From: Trema orientale
Taxonomy: Eukaryota; Streptophyta; Magnoliopsida; Rosales; Cannabaceae
Assembly (NCBI GenBank): GCA_002914845.1
Contig: JXTC01000412.1
Coordinates: 38,215-102,214 of the forward strand
Direction: 5' to 3'
Length of the DNA: 64,000 nucleotides
Shown: in pieces, positions 11,810 through 23,390 of the stretch
How the letters are laid out: every line of letters starts with the position of its first letter
How positions within the stretch are numbered: the first letter of the stretch is position 1
Position numbers and translations under genes: made by a program
The notes under the pieces: model-generated
Databases searched by the model: none
Told to the model about the DNA's origin: nothing
Seen by the model: only the letters and a program-made list of their open reading frames with translations

Positions 11810-13353
11810 TAGAACTATGAACTTATCGTACCATTGCTATAAAATTTACATATATAACGAACAATAATATGTCAGGATGGTGAGACTTTGTGCGACTAAT
11901 GAAAGACCAAAATGGCAGCATGTAGTAGTTATGAGTTAAGAGAATCAAATAATACTGAGAGAAATTAAATTAAAGAGATAAATATCATTTGAGTTTTCTT
12001 GATGTTTTATCTATCATAATATCTTGATTAAAGTTTTCATATTTATCTTTTAGGAGAAAAAAATAAATGAAAAGCAAGAAAAGATGGAGGTAAAAAGCAC
12101 ATGATAAAATTGGTGGATAATGAGGGAAAAAAAAAAAACAAGAAGAAGAACTTGAAAAAAAAAACTCAGAAATAGTTAAACATAATTAAAAAAAGAAAAG
12201 AAAACTACAGAGGATTTTAAAAAAGAAAAAAAATCAAAATTAATTAAACTTTCAAGCCTCATGTTTTTTTTTTCCCTCTTTAGTTAATGTTTGTTATTTC
12301 CGTTCTTAATAAAAGAAAATTAGAAATGTACAAAACAATAAAGGGTATTTTTGGAATAAAAGAAATGTATAAAGAAAATATTAAATAGTAAAGTAATTCT
12401 TTTGTGATGTAAAAAAATTGAATATACATAATCAAATTATTGATGTATTTAGAATTTCTTTTTTTTTTCAGATTTATTAGGGACAAAGATATTAATCTCT
12501 GACCTAAAAAAAAAAAAAAATCTTGATCCCTAGAATTCATGCTTAACCAATGCTTTTTTTTTAAGGGGTGAATTTGAGTGGTGTGGGAAGAAAGAGTTTT
12601 ATTCTTGAATTTATTTGTAGATATTTATGTAATATAAATATAAATAAATATACTCCATCACTATATATGTTCTCAATGTTTTCGGTAAAGAGAAAGTGAA
12701 TGCAAGTACTTGCAGTTGAAGAATTTTCCTACACTTTCTATTGTTAGTTTATGATTTATCCGAGTATAATTAAACTAGTACTTGAAATCGAGTTCTCAAA
12801 CCATGTGAGAATGATAAAGAATAGGAAATGAACAGTTTAGGAATCTATATGATCATTATTAGAATATTAATTATACTAGATTTTATTTTATTTTCAGTAA
12901 CTTGATCGATGTTTCTTATTTTTATTAGTTTTCTATTTTTATTTATTTTCCTAGTTGAGTTTAAATTTCGATCTATGAATAGACTTAGTTATGTTATTGC
13001 TTTTACGACTATAATGAATTATTGAATCATCTCTCTCTATCTCTTTNAAGATTTGATATAAATGCTTGTCTTTGTAAGAAACCTCAATTTTTAATCTGGT
13101 GTTGCAAATGCAAATGACTTGCTTTTTGTTTGATTCCTTCAGCATGATAGATTATAAATTTAAATGGTTAAGAATTACACTAAGCATGAAAATTTATGGT
13201 TATATCATGCATATTCTTTCGGTTCTTAATGAACGGCTGCTTTTATACTGTGTTCGTGCCCAAGACAATCATGCCCTGATTGGTAGTTCCTATCACAATC
13301 CTCATAATATCTCTTGTTTTTGGGAGCAAAGACAAGGTGCTCGAAGCTAGACA
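11049..13353. other. Intergenic, AT-rich
   Basis: No coding exon recognised. It contains a foldback element (11419-11600), a (TA)n run at about 11778-11806, A-rich stretches, and a single undetermined base at 13047. A short open frame at 13099-13350 has no recognisable motif and ends near the CACTA-like element. Confidence 0.5.
11419..11600. mobile_element. 182-bp foldback MITE
   Basis: The two ends are imperfect inverted repeats of about 60 bases: the left reads GAGTAAAGATTGGGACAGTA and the right, read on the minus strand, GGGTAATGATAGGGACACTA. Both continue with AAAAT-TTGCAC. The same terminus occurs at 3996 in the fimbrin pseudogene, so this is a repeated family. I could not define a clean target duplication. 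Confidence 0.7.
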
Positions 13354-13704
13354 CACTACAAAAAATTTTACTTTTAGTGATGAGAAAAATTATAACTAAA
13401 AGTGAAAAATTTGTGACTAAAAGAATGTCATTATCCTTATGTCGTGACTAAAAGATCTGTGACTAAAGTTTTAGTCACAAAAATGACAATTTGTTATGAC
13501 TATATATACTTTTAGTTCTATTAAAATAAATTTCAATACTATAAATAAAATATCGTGCCTAAAAATATATTAGTGACAACTTATGGCTAAATATCATCTT
13601 TTAGTCACAAAAAATTATTAGTTGTGACTAAATTTCATTTTTAGACCAAAAAAATTTGTAGTGATAAAAAATTTTATTACTAAATAGTGACCATTTTTAT
13701 AGTG
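13354..13704. mobile_element. CACTA-like MITE
   Basis: The element starts CACTACAAAAAATTTTAC and ends ...TTTTTATAGTG, which is CACTATAAAAA on the other strand, matching the CACTA-superfamily terminus. Subterminal repeats of GTGACTAAAAG and TTTTAGTCAC occur many times in both orientations. At 351 bases it has no transposase and is non-autonomous. The expected 3-bp target duplication is not clean (ACA against CCA). Confidence 0.7.
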
Positions 13705-13978
13705 CCAATTCATCTCCCTGCAACCCTCCCTCCCTCCTTTTGTTTACTATTTTATCAATGTGTATTTGATTGTCATGAAGTTGCTCCTACAACAACTTTT
13801 TCTTATGTTGATTATTATTGAATAGGAATTTGTTGAGAACTTGTTAGTCTGGTTTCCGTACATAACCGCAATTAGACATGCTAGTTTGTTCTTTCCAATG
13901 GCTTGTCACCGTATTTGAGAGAAGAGGAATAGAGCTCTTTGGAACATCCCTACTCTATATATGCTAACATGTTGCGTT

Positions 13979-14177
13979 CATTTCCCGAATGCATCTACGT
14001 CTTTAAAAATATCCTTTTTCTTTTCTCTCTTTGAATGGTTTTGGCAAGTGATAATCTTAGATTTGGAAAGGTTTAAACATCATTTTCTTTTTTTCACATT
14101 TTGCATTCTTTGCAAGAGACATTCAGGTATTTAATCTGTATTGCGGATCAAGCTTTAATTTGCAAAAAATGTTATGT
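13979..14177. repeat. Right arm copy of 1-202
   Basis: Near-identical to the first 202 bases of the window; marks the left part of the second duplication arm, which later contains the intact fimbrin gene. After 14177 the two arms diverge because different transposons and, in the first arm, a gene occupy the interval. Confidence 0.9.
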
Positions 14178-14323
14178 ATACAAAAAAAAATATTAGGGAC
14201 CAAATTGTTAATAATTGAAAAAATCGAGATCATTGGTGCAAAATTTCTCTTCAAATAACTTTTAACAGAATCTTGGATAATGTATGCTAAGAGGACCAAT
14301 GATGCCAAAGAGAGAAACGTTTA

Positions 14324-14482
14324 GGACGCATTTAGTACAGGATTCAAATCTTATTCTTCAAATCCAGAAATAGCTTTTATGTAGAAAGATGGAAGGATAA
14401 AAAATTTATCCTTCCAACTTTCTACATAAAAGCTGTTTCTGGATTTGAAGAATAAGATTCGAATATTATACCAAACGCGCCC
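14324..14482. mobile_element. Tourist-like (PIF/Harbinger) MITE, 159 bp
   Basis: An almost complete foldback: the left half (GGACGCATTTAGTACAGGAT...) is complementary to the right half, whose terminus on the minus strand is GGGCGCGTTTGGTATAAT. The 3-bp target duplication TTA is present on both sides (14321-14323, 14483-14485). GGGCGCGTTTGGTA-type ends with TTA duplication define Tourist/PIF-Harbinger MITEs. Confidence 0.88.
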
Positions 14483-14988
14483 TTAGTACTTAAATACCAC
14501 CAAAAAAAGGTTGAGGACCAATATGCTAAAGTGGTAATAAGTTGAGGACTAATGGTGCCATTAACCCGAAACTCATAACATAAACATATAGGCCTCTTAT
14601 AAAAATCTATGCCTAAAGTCAAAAAAATTGAAAAATCTCGAATGGACTAAATTTTTTTTGAAAAATTCGAGAATTTATTTAAAAGAAATATCTTCTTAAA
14701 AGTTTATTTAGAAAAGGGTTTTGTAGCCAAATGGTTGAAGTTTGGATCATAGTTCACAAAATGGTTATTTTTCAAACATTGTTAAAAAAGGCCGAATTTT
14801 GAAACTTATTTAAAAAATGATTGTTTTTCATGTTTAGTATCAAAATATATTGATTTATTTTTTGAAAATATATTTATTTTTTAAACAATTGATATATCTT
14901 TTCAAAAATTGATTTACTTTATAAATAATAGATCAACTAAAAAATGTTCATTTATTAAAATAAAATTATAAATGGCTATTTATTAAAT

Positions 14989-15100
14989 GGAGGGGTCTAC
15001 AGTAGGGGCGCCCCTACGTAAGGCCCCTCTTTATACACCGTTTGATGGGAATCTGTTTATAGGGACCTTACGTAGGGGCGCCTCTACTGTAGATGCACCC
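14989..15100. mobile_element. Mutator-like MITE, 112 bp, 9-bp TSD
   Basis: Starts GGAGGGGTCTACAGTAGGGG and ends, on the minus strand, GGGTGCATCTACAGTAGAGG. The inverted repeats are about 35 bases and are unusually GC-rich (GGCGCC core) for this region. A perfect 9-bp duplication TTATTAAAT flanks it (14980-14988, 15101-15109), as expected of Mutator-like transposition. Confidence 0.88.
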
Positions 15101-15109
15101 TTATTAAAT

Positions 15110-16766
15110 AGATGTAAAAATAGCTATGTTTTAAATTGATTTAGAAAAAGGTCATTTCTTATAAATACTCTTTAAAAAAAATACTATTTACTTTAGATAA
15201 TCAATCTAGTTATTTGAGGTTAGTAGTTAAGTTACTTAATTAATTTAGACTGGTTACCTCACATGGTAAAAAAATGTATTTTTTTAAATAAATTTGGAAT
15301 TTTTCAAAAAAAAAAATTAAAATCCGAGATTCATCATTTTTATTTTTTGAAATTTCACCATATTAAAAACAAATTCCTCTAAAAATGAATTAGCTTCACG
15401 TCAAACTTGCATACACATCTTTTGTTATCTTCTACTTAAACCCTCCAAATATATCAACATTCAACAAAGCCGAAAATTAATAAATAATTAAATATTCGGT
15501 TATTAATTTTCGACTTTCACTTTGGCATGTTCTTTGATTTTATTAGAATGGGATCTTAGAGTATGAGCTCTTTCTCATACATGATTCCACTCTTTATTTC
15601 AGAAAATAATATGAAATTTCTTAAATAAATTCTTCGAAATTAACAAGGTGCAAAAAATTCCCCTTCCCCATCAATTTAAAGGAGAAAATACTGCAAAACC
15701 AGACAACTATCATCACGAGTAAAAGAGAAACAAAATTGTAGAAGATTTAAGATCTACTTTTCTTTTTGGAGAGCAAAATCTTATTTTACGTTTTCTTTTT
15801 CCCCTGCAAGGATAATATTTTACTTGAAAATCTTGACACATTTTCAATCGATTTATTCTTTAAGTAAAGACACAAAAAACATTGCCGTAAAGGGTACATA
15901 GAAAATTGGGTAGCTCTATTGCTACATCTCATTTTTCCTCTCTCCACACATCTTTTAAATACACCCCTTTAAAATTTAAAAATTCAATATTCTCTTAGCA
16001 CACTTTTTATAAATTTTTCTTATTCCGAAATCAGACATCAATAAAAAAATGTCAAATGAAATTTTTATTCCTACCTGCAGTTTTAAAAATTTTTCATTCA
16101 TTTGTTTTCTTCTTCTTCAACCTCTTGAATTCTTAATATAATTTTACTTAAGATATTTTTATACTTTTACAATTACAAATAACAGAATGACCAATATTTG
16201 GATTTGAAATAATATGAATCACTTTTTCAATTTTTTTAAAATATTTTACATCTACTCCTAAAAAGTTATGGTTCTTGAATTATTTTTTAGGGTTCTATAG
16301 ATTTAGAGAAAGAGTTTATGAGCTAATTTTCAGGGTTCTTAAAAATTGGTTAGGATTCTTAAAATTTCAAGCGAAAGTCAGAGAGTGAGTTTTTTTTTTT
16401 TTTAAGTTCTTGAAATTTTGAGAGAAAGATTGAAACTGAGAGATTCATTTTATCAAAATCGTTAGAATTTAGAATTCAATATACGTTCATCTATGACAAC
16501 TAAACTCAATTTTAAAAAAAATTGTTTAAGGTACTTTTTTAGATAATTTGTTATATCAATTGTGTTTGAGGGGCATATGAAGAAGGGGAAAAAAAATCTT
16601 AATTAAGAAAACATTATAGTTACTTAATATCTTTGTGTCTATTTATGTAATTTCAAAGGTTATTTTTGTAACATATTAATTAGTAAATAGGAGGTGAGAA
16701 GAGAATTCTTTTTTTATAAACATTATAAAATAAGTCAACAATCGTCGATAAAAAGTTAACTCAACA
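15110..16766. other. Intergenic, AT-rich
   Basis: I see no gene. There are T/A-rich stretches, a short AT-rich palindrome near 15470-15515 (CGAAAATTAATAA...TTATTAATTTTCG) and no coding signal. Confidence 0.5.
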
Positions 16767-17336
16767 TCTATATCTATATATCTATATTAAGCCTAGAGCA
16801 GAGAGAGTGTAAAAACTCTGATAGCTTCTTTGATCACCATTCTATTTTTAAAATTTTTAGAAAAATCCTAATTTTTTCATGATATGATTGGTCCTATTAT
16901 TATTTTTCTTTGCTATAATTGGTTGAAATATATATTTGTATTATATAATATTATATTTAGTTTAATATTAATGATACTTTATATTAAATTTAGTTCATCG
17001 AACAAATAGCTGTGATACATTCTTTGTATCAAAATAAATATAAAAATAAATACATTGTTTAACTAATACTTGTGATACATTCGTTGCATCAAAATAAATG
17101 TAAAAATAAATATATTGTTTAATGTTTTATATAATATTATATTTAATTTAATATTAATTATACCTTATATTAAATTTAGTTCATTGAACAAAAAGTTATG
17201 TAATATTCATCTCATCAAAATAAATATAGAGACAAATACATTCTTTAATATTGTAATACATTGAACCTAACTATAAATTAAGCCTAATATATGCAATATT
17301 AATACCGTATCGCGCAAAGCGCGGTATAACGTCTAG
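16767..17336. mobile_element. Non-autonomous Helitron, about 570 bp
   Basis: The 3' end has the full Helitron signature: a short GC-rich hairpin (CGCGC AAA GCGCG within ATACCG...CGGTAT), a spacer of a few bases, then CTAG (17333-17336) followed by T. The 5' end begins TC in a TCTATAT run after A (A|TC...CTAG|T insertion). Two TC starts, 16767 and 16781, are possible. The interior has no Rep/helicase frame and carries a repeated unit of about 70 bases (around 17000-17115). Confidence 0.78.
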
Positions 17337-17347
17337 TTTATATAATA

Positions 17348-17524
17348 AGTATGTCAGGGACACACATAATATACACACAAAATATATAACAATGATATGG
17401 CATGTGTTTTGAGCCACTCGTATACATAATGAGGCCTTATTTCAAAAATCATATGTGATTCTTAAATTAAAGACATATCATTGTATGTATCTTGTGTGTA
17501 TATTTTGTGTATCTCTAGTACTAC
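17348..17524. mobile_element. Foldback MITE directly after the Helitron
   Basis: Inverted repeats of about 50 bases: the left contains GGGACACACATAATATACAC and the right, on the minus strand, GAGATACACAAAATATACAC; both continue to CAATGATATG. It lies within 12 bases of the Helitron 3' end. Target duplication not resolved. Confidence 0.65.
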
Positions 17525-18114
17525 TCTTATATAATTAACTCAACATTGTTATCCTACATAATTTATTCACATAATTAACTCAACATTTAAGCTCACGGTT
17601 TTCTAGGGACAGAAAATGAGAAAATTCATGCCAATAGGCAACATATTACTTGATAAAATTATTGTTTATTACATGATCAATTTGTCATGTACTGTACAAG
17701 ACACCAAGGACTGGCCTTTTCATGAATTAGTGTATTTATTATTCCAAAACAAAACGAGGGGGTCTACTTTTTATTTTAGAGAAAACAAAGAGTTTATTTT
17801 ACAAAAAATAAAAAAATAAAAAAACATCAATTTGAGAAAAGTTACCCCCTTAGAAATATGCCAAAAAAGAGATAATTTACTTATAATTTACAAATCCAAT
17901 GGTACATAATTTTATAATTTCCTCAAGATTCAAGAAGTCAATCCAATGAAAAAAAAAAAAAGGTATTTGAAAAAAATATATATATAATCAACCCTATTTA
18001 TATAGATTATTGTAATTTGGTTAAAAAGAAACAACGTTGGCCGGTTTGTTCTATTCTATTGAATTCTTTACTTTTGTTCAAAAAGAAAAAGGAAAAATTG
18101 TGTGAAAAGTAGAA
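17525..18114. other. Intergenic upstream of fimbrin
   Basis: No gene recognised. From about 18025 the sequence matches 3780-3870 upstream of the pseudogene, so the duplicated block reaches this point. The fimbrin promoter is expected here, but no distinct TATA box stands out. Confidence 0.45.
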
Positions 18115-18207
18115 TTGATGTCAAACAAACGTAGCCCAGGAAACCTGAATGAAGGGTGTTTAATATTTGGAACGAGGGAGAGGAGGAGAGGTGTAGTACC
18201 AAGTAAT

Positions 18208-18209
<2 letters not shown>

Positions 18210-18242
<33 letters not shown>

Positions 18243-18464
18243 GGCCCTGCCTATTCGGGGTCCCTATTGCCACCACGCTTTTCTCTCCCTTCTTTTCTTC
18301 ATTTCACGAAACAGAACTCATATTAGCTCTCTTTCTCTCTCTCTCCCTCTCTCTCTCTCTCCCTATCTCTCTCTCTCTCTCTAGAACGGCCATGGTCGTG
18401 CAAAAATGAAAGCTTTATTATAATTGTTTCAGCTTGTTGTTCTGAGTATATAATTCATATAAAG
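18210..18464 (+). promoter_or_regulatory. Probable fimbrin 5' leader exon with (CT)n tracts
   Basis: Two long CT microsatellites (18210-18241 and about 18330-18382) precede a good donor AAAG|GTATGT at 18464/18465. The matching acceptor would be ACGAAG at about 18790, seven bases before the start codon at 18797, giving a leader intron of about 326 bases. CT/GA tracts in plant leaders are binding sites for BPC/GAGA-binding factors. The open frame across the repeat (poly Ser-Leu) is not a protein gene. Confidence 0.5.
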
Positions 18465-18796
18465 GTATGTTTCACCTCATATTCTCTCTTGGGATTCTCG
18501 GTTTTTTGCGTGTTTTGCTTGTTTTGTCGTTTTTGTTTGGATTCTCGTTTGATTTTGACATTTGGGTCAATCTAGAAACCCGGAGTTTTGGTTTCTTCAC
18601 GCGTATTTCCTTGTTTTTAGAATTGGATTTTGGTTTTTGTTCACATATATGGATCGGGGTTATGAGTTTTCGTTGCTGTATTGGACATTGAATTTTATGC
18701 TACCTGAGTTGTTGTTATGGATAGAGCTGTTCATAAACTTTGAATATATTTTGTGGTGAATCAGTGTTCGTTTTTTTGTTTCAAACGAAGGTGAAG

Positions 18797-21700
18797 ATGT
18801 CTGGTTTTGTGGGTGTCATTGTTTCTGATCCATGGCTTCAGAGCCAATTCACCCAAGTGGAGCTTCGGACTCTCAAATCCAAAGTAAGCATTTTATTTTA
18901 TCTTTTTTTGCTTTTTCGGTTATCAAATTTTTCGTTTTTGTTCTCTTCCAATGATAATGCTGTGTATATTGCTTGGAGAAATTTTATGAACAAATTGCAA
19001 TCTAAGTAACGTGTGAAATATGTTGCATTGATTTTAGTTCCTCTCAGTAAGGACTCAATCGGGTCGCGTCACAAAGGGAGATTTGCCAGCTCTCTTTGTC
19101 AAATTGAAGACCTTCAGTGAAACTTTCACAGAGGATGAGATGAAGACTCTTTTGGAGGAGGAGTCTAAGGACATGGGTGAAGAAATCGATTTTGAATCCT
19201 TCCTCCGGGTAAGTCTTCGAAAGATGTTAGCTTCAGTCTTAGATTTCATGTAATCTTAAGTGTTCTGTATACTATCAATAGGTGATGGAAAAAAAATGCT
19301 TGTGCATCATATAACAAGAAAATCAGCAGTGAGTGGCAGATAGCAAATTGGCCCCCTTGCCTGACTTTATGTTTAGTGTATAGGAGCATTATATTTCCTG
19401 TTTTTGGTGGATGAAATGAATGGAATAATAGACTCCTAGAGCTCTTAACTGGCAGGCACATTTGAATTTGCAAACTCGGGTTACAGCAAAAGCAGGGGGT
19501 TCAAAAACTTCATCCTCATTTCTTAAGGCAACCACAACAACTGTCCACCACACAATCAACGAATCCGAGAAGGCTTCTTATGTTGCCCACATTAACAGCT
19601 TCCTGGCAGAAGATCCTTTCTTGAAAAAGTATCTTCCAATTGATCCATCCACAAACGCATTGTTTGATCTCGTGAAAGATGGAGTTCTTCTCTGGTAGGT
19701 GTGCCAGAAACAATGGAAAATTGTGATTATTATTAGTATTGTCTGACATGCTGAAGTTTGTAAATGTTGTAAGTTGCTTAATGCAGTTGCCAATTATTCA
19801 TATTCAAATTTGTTAATGCCTGAAATCATTTCGTGCAGCAAACTTATTAATGTAGCTGTTCCGGGGACTATAGATGAGCGAGCAATTAACACTAAAGCAG
19901 TTCTTAATCCATGGGAGAGGAATGAGAATCATACCCTTTGCCTTAATTCTGCAAAGGCTATTGGCTGCACAGTGGTTAATATTGGGACGCAGGACTTGGT
20001 TGAGGGAAGAGTAAGTTATTTTTTGCCAGCTTCTAGGTGGAACGTTGCATTTTATTTTTGCCCTTTTGTAATGATATTAGCTTAAAATCTTCTCTAATTT
20101 GTACTCCTTTGTGTTTACATTGCAGCCACATCTTCTACTTGGATTAATATCTCAAATAATTAAGGTATTCAAAATGGAAGGTCTTCTGTTTTATTTTGGA
20201 AGTTTTCTCTTAAAACGTACAAACTGTTCATTTATAGTTGAGTTATTGAGGGTTTAATGATAAGTTCTGTTGTCATTTCTTCTGGGGGAAATTAGATTCA
20301 ACTATTGGCTGATCTCAATCTGAAGAAAACTCCACAACTTGTTGAATTGGTGGATGACAGCAAGGTTATGAAACTTCGATTCTGTTTCTTTCTAGTTTAA
20401 TAATTTGACCAATGAATTTTTTTTTTTCATTCCTACATACGTAAATTCTAATGTTTATTTACTCAAGATGTTATATAATTTGGCAGGACGTGGAGGAACT
20501 CTTGGGTTTACCACCTGAAAAGGTTTTACTGAAATGGATGAATTTTCATCTTAAAAAGGCTGGTTATGAGAAACAGGTTACAAACTTCTCTTCTGATGTG
20601 AAGGTAAGAGGACATGCATCAATTTACTGGTGTTTGTTCACTTTATGCTTAAAAAGCTAAACGTAATTGCTATGGTATTACTTGTAAGTTTAGGTGGACA
20701 TCATAAAATATTGCATAGAAACATATTGCATGAACATTTGATGAGGATAGAAACTTCCTTTTTCTTTCCCCCCTTTTCCCCTTAATTTTATTTGTATTCA
20801 GAGAAATAAGGCATGAAACAACAATTTGTTAGAAGAAATACATTAGATGTACATACTAGAGTGTCTAATAATTCTACTCTGTATGTACCACAAATGATAA
20901 ACTCTGTTACCCTTCTAATATAGAAGCTTTAGATATTATTCTCTGGTCACAGCATGGTTAAAATTTGATTTGTAGCTATTAATAGTGAAAAACAAATTAA
21001 AAAAAAAAAAGTTACTTTTCAACAAGGTTCTATCACGTTTCTGAGTTGTTGTCTTGTCCTCGTGATGGTATTTTAACCTTACGTATTTGCAGGATGGAGA
21101 GGCCTATGCTTACCTCCTTAATGCGCTTGCACCAGAGCACTCAGGTCCCGCTTCGTTGGACACCAAGGATCCAGCAGAAAGAGCAAACATGGTTCTTGAG
21201 CATGCGGCAAAATTGGATTGCAAAAGATACCTGACCCCTAAGGATATTGTTGAGGGCTCACCAAATCTTAACCTTGCATTTGTGGCTCAAATATTCCAGC
21301 ACAGGTGAGGAACAACAATTGTCATTTGGTTACTGTAATCTTTCAGCTTGTAGTTCATCCCCTGCCCTGTTGAGTCCCACAATATTTTTTAAAAAAATTT
21401 CCCCGTCTGCCATGACAAAAATTGTTAATTCCATCGTTTTCTTTGTGTGCAGAAATGGATTGACTGTTGACAGCAAAAAAATGTCATTTGCTGAGATGAT
21501 GACTGATGATGCCCAAACTTCTCGGGAAGAGAGATGTTTTAGACTCTGGATTAACAGTCTTGGAACTGCTACCTATGTCAACAATGTTTTCGAGGACGTC
21601 AGAAATGGGTAAGGTTTCTATTCTTTTCCAGGCTCCTACTTCCATATATGAATCTGAAATGCTGTCGAGTCTTGATTCGGTGTACTCCTTCATTCCTGTG

Positions 21701-23390
21701 TGCATGTAGATGGGTCCTTCTAGAAGTTCTTGATAAAATTTCACCAGGTTCAGTCAACTGGAAGCAGGCATCAAAACCCCCTATAAAGATGCCATTTAGA
21801 AAAGTTGAGAACTGCAATCAAGTTATTAAGATTGGGAAGGAATTAAATTTCTCGCTCGTGAATGTAGCTGGGAATGATATTGTACAAGGAAATAAGAAGC
21901 TGATACTGGGTAAGTTTGAAAGATCTTCCCAGAAAATTGGTGTCTCTTATTAGTACTATTCTATTCAATCCATGCCACGTTCCTTGTGCCAGTTTGTGTC
22001 ATTTTACTGTGTGTCATTGGATTTTATGTTTGTTTGGTTAAAATTAAGTTCTTTATTTCAAGTGAACAAACTCCTTATATATCTATTACTTGAAATTGGT
22101 TTTTCTGTTTGTATAATGGTTTTAACTTTCTGGCTCTTATATCCTCCCCAGCATTTTTATGGCAGTTGATGAGGTTTTCCATGCTCCAACTCTTGAAAAA
22201 TTTGAGATCTCACTCCCAAGGTAAGAAGGGGAAAGAGATAACTGATACTGACATTCTAAAGTGGGCAAACAACAAAGTGAAGAACGCAGGTAGAACTTCC
22301 CAAATGGATAGTTTCAAGGTAAAAAGTGAAAAATGACCCAGTGTTATTATTAGTTTCCATCCACCCTTTGGCATGGTAACTCATCGGTTCTTTTTTTTTC
22401 CTTTCGGTAGGATAAAAACCTTTCAAATGGGATCTTTTTCCTTGAGCTTCTTAGTTCTGTTGAGCCAAGGGTGGTAAACTGGAGTGTTGTCACGAAAGGG
22501 GAAACTGGTAAAGTTCCGCTAACTATGAATTGATCTTTTTCGTATGACTTAGAAATTGACTTAAGAATATGCTTTTAGAAGAAAGGAATGCATCAAGCTG
22601 TTACTTTTTTTTTTTTTTGGATATGTAGACAACCATAATAATATATCAAAACCGTGGTAAATTTGCAGATGAAGACAAGAAATTGAATGCTACATATATA
22701 ATCAGTGTTGCTCGGAAGCTCGGCTGCTCCATTTTCTTGTTACCTGAGGATATTATAGAGGTAAGCTTATTTGTCCGCACATGGTTTTGACTCTTTTGTG
22801 TGATTTAAGTGAGTTTTTAAAATGTTTAGTTTAGATTATTACCATTACCTACAATCTAGATATGGACTTCTAGAACCTACTACGTTAATAGTCCATTTTT
22901 TGAAGATTACGACTCAGAAGTCTCATTTTTCAATTCTGAAAATTTTTTTCCTTTTTTTTCCCTCATTAAAAGCATTGTGATGGTAACCAACCTTAATTTC
23001 AACTGGTTTCTTTTAGGCTCGGCCATGACTAGGTTTAACATCCAAAATCTTTTGTCATGTGCATTTTTTTTACCACAGGTCAACCAGAAGATGATCCTCA
23101 TTTTGACAGCCAGCATTATGTACTGGAGCCTGCAGCAACCAACAGGTGAATCAGAGAATACTTCTGATGAATCACCGGCAGCTTCTATTGGCAGTGAAAA
23201 CGAAGCTGTTCTGTCCAATGAAGTCTCTAACTTGGCCATTGCTGATGCTGCTTCTGACACAACTCTCTCCCCTGAGGTTGGAAATGAGAAATCGTCCGAA
23301 AAGGCTGAAAATGAAGAGCCCTTACAAAATGTTGAGAATGAACCACCCTCTACAAAAGATGAAGGAATAGACACCCAAGATAAAGAATAG
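18797..23390 (+). CDS. FIM: Fimbrin (actin-bundling protein, four CH domains)
   Basis: Fourteen coding exons: 18797-18883, 19038-19208, 19456-19694, 19839-20010, 20126-20164, 20296-20364, 20487-20603, 21093-21304, 21453-21608, 21710-21909, 22152-22318, 22411-22507, 22669-22760, 23079-23390. All junctions are GT-AG and stay in frame, giving 709 aa (plant fimbrins are about 660-720). The protein starts [20 protein letters not shown] and has an EF-hand-like region (about 7-75) that in plants lacks good calcium ligands. Four calponin-homology domains follow: CH1 about 124-240, CH2 about 268-370, CH3 about 394-500, CH4 about 512-620, with the usual [29 protein letters not shown] and [10 protein letters not shown] signatures. 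The two CH pairs form two actin-binding units that cross-link filaments in the cytoplasm. The C-terminus (about 627-709) is a Glu/Ser/Asn-rich acidic tail of the variable type. The decayed copy at 3893 derives from the same ancestor. Confidence 0.96.

Noticed and set aside
18115-18384. Ser-Leu repeat open frame
   Set aside because: Product of the (CT)n microsatellites in the fimbrin leader region; no coding features.
22907-23374. 155-codon minus-strand frame
   Set aside because: Shadow of the acidic tail exon of fimbrin.
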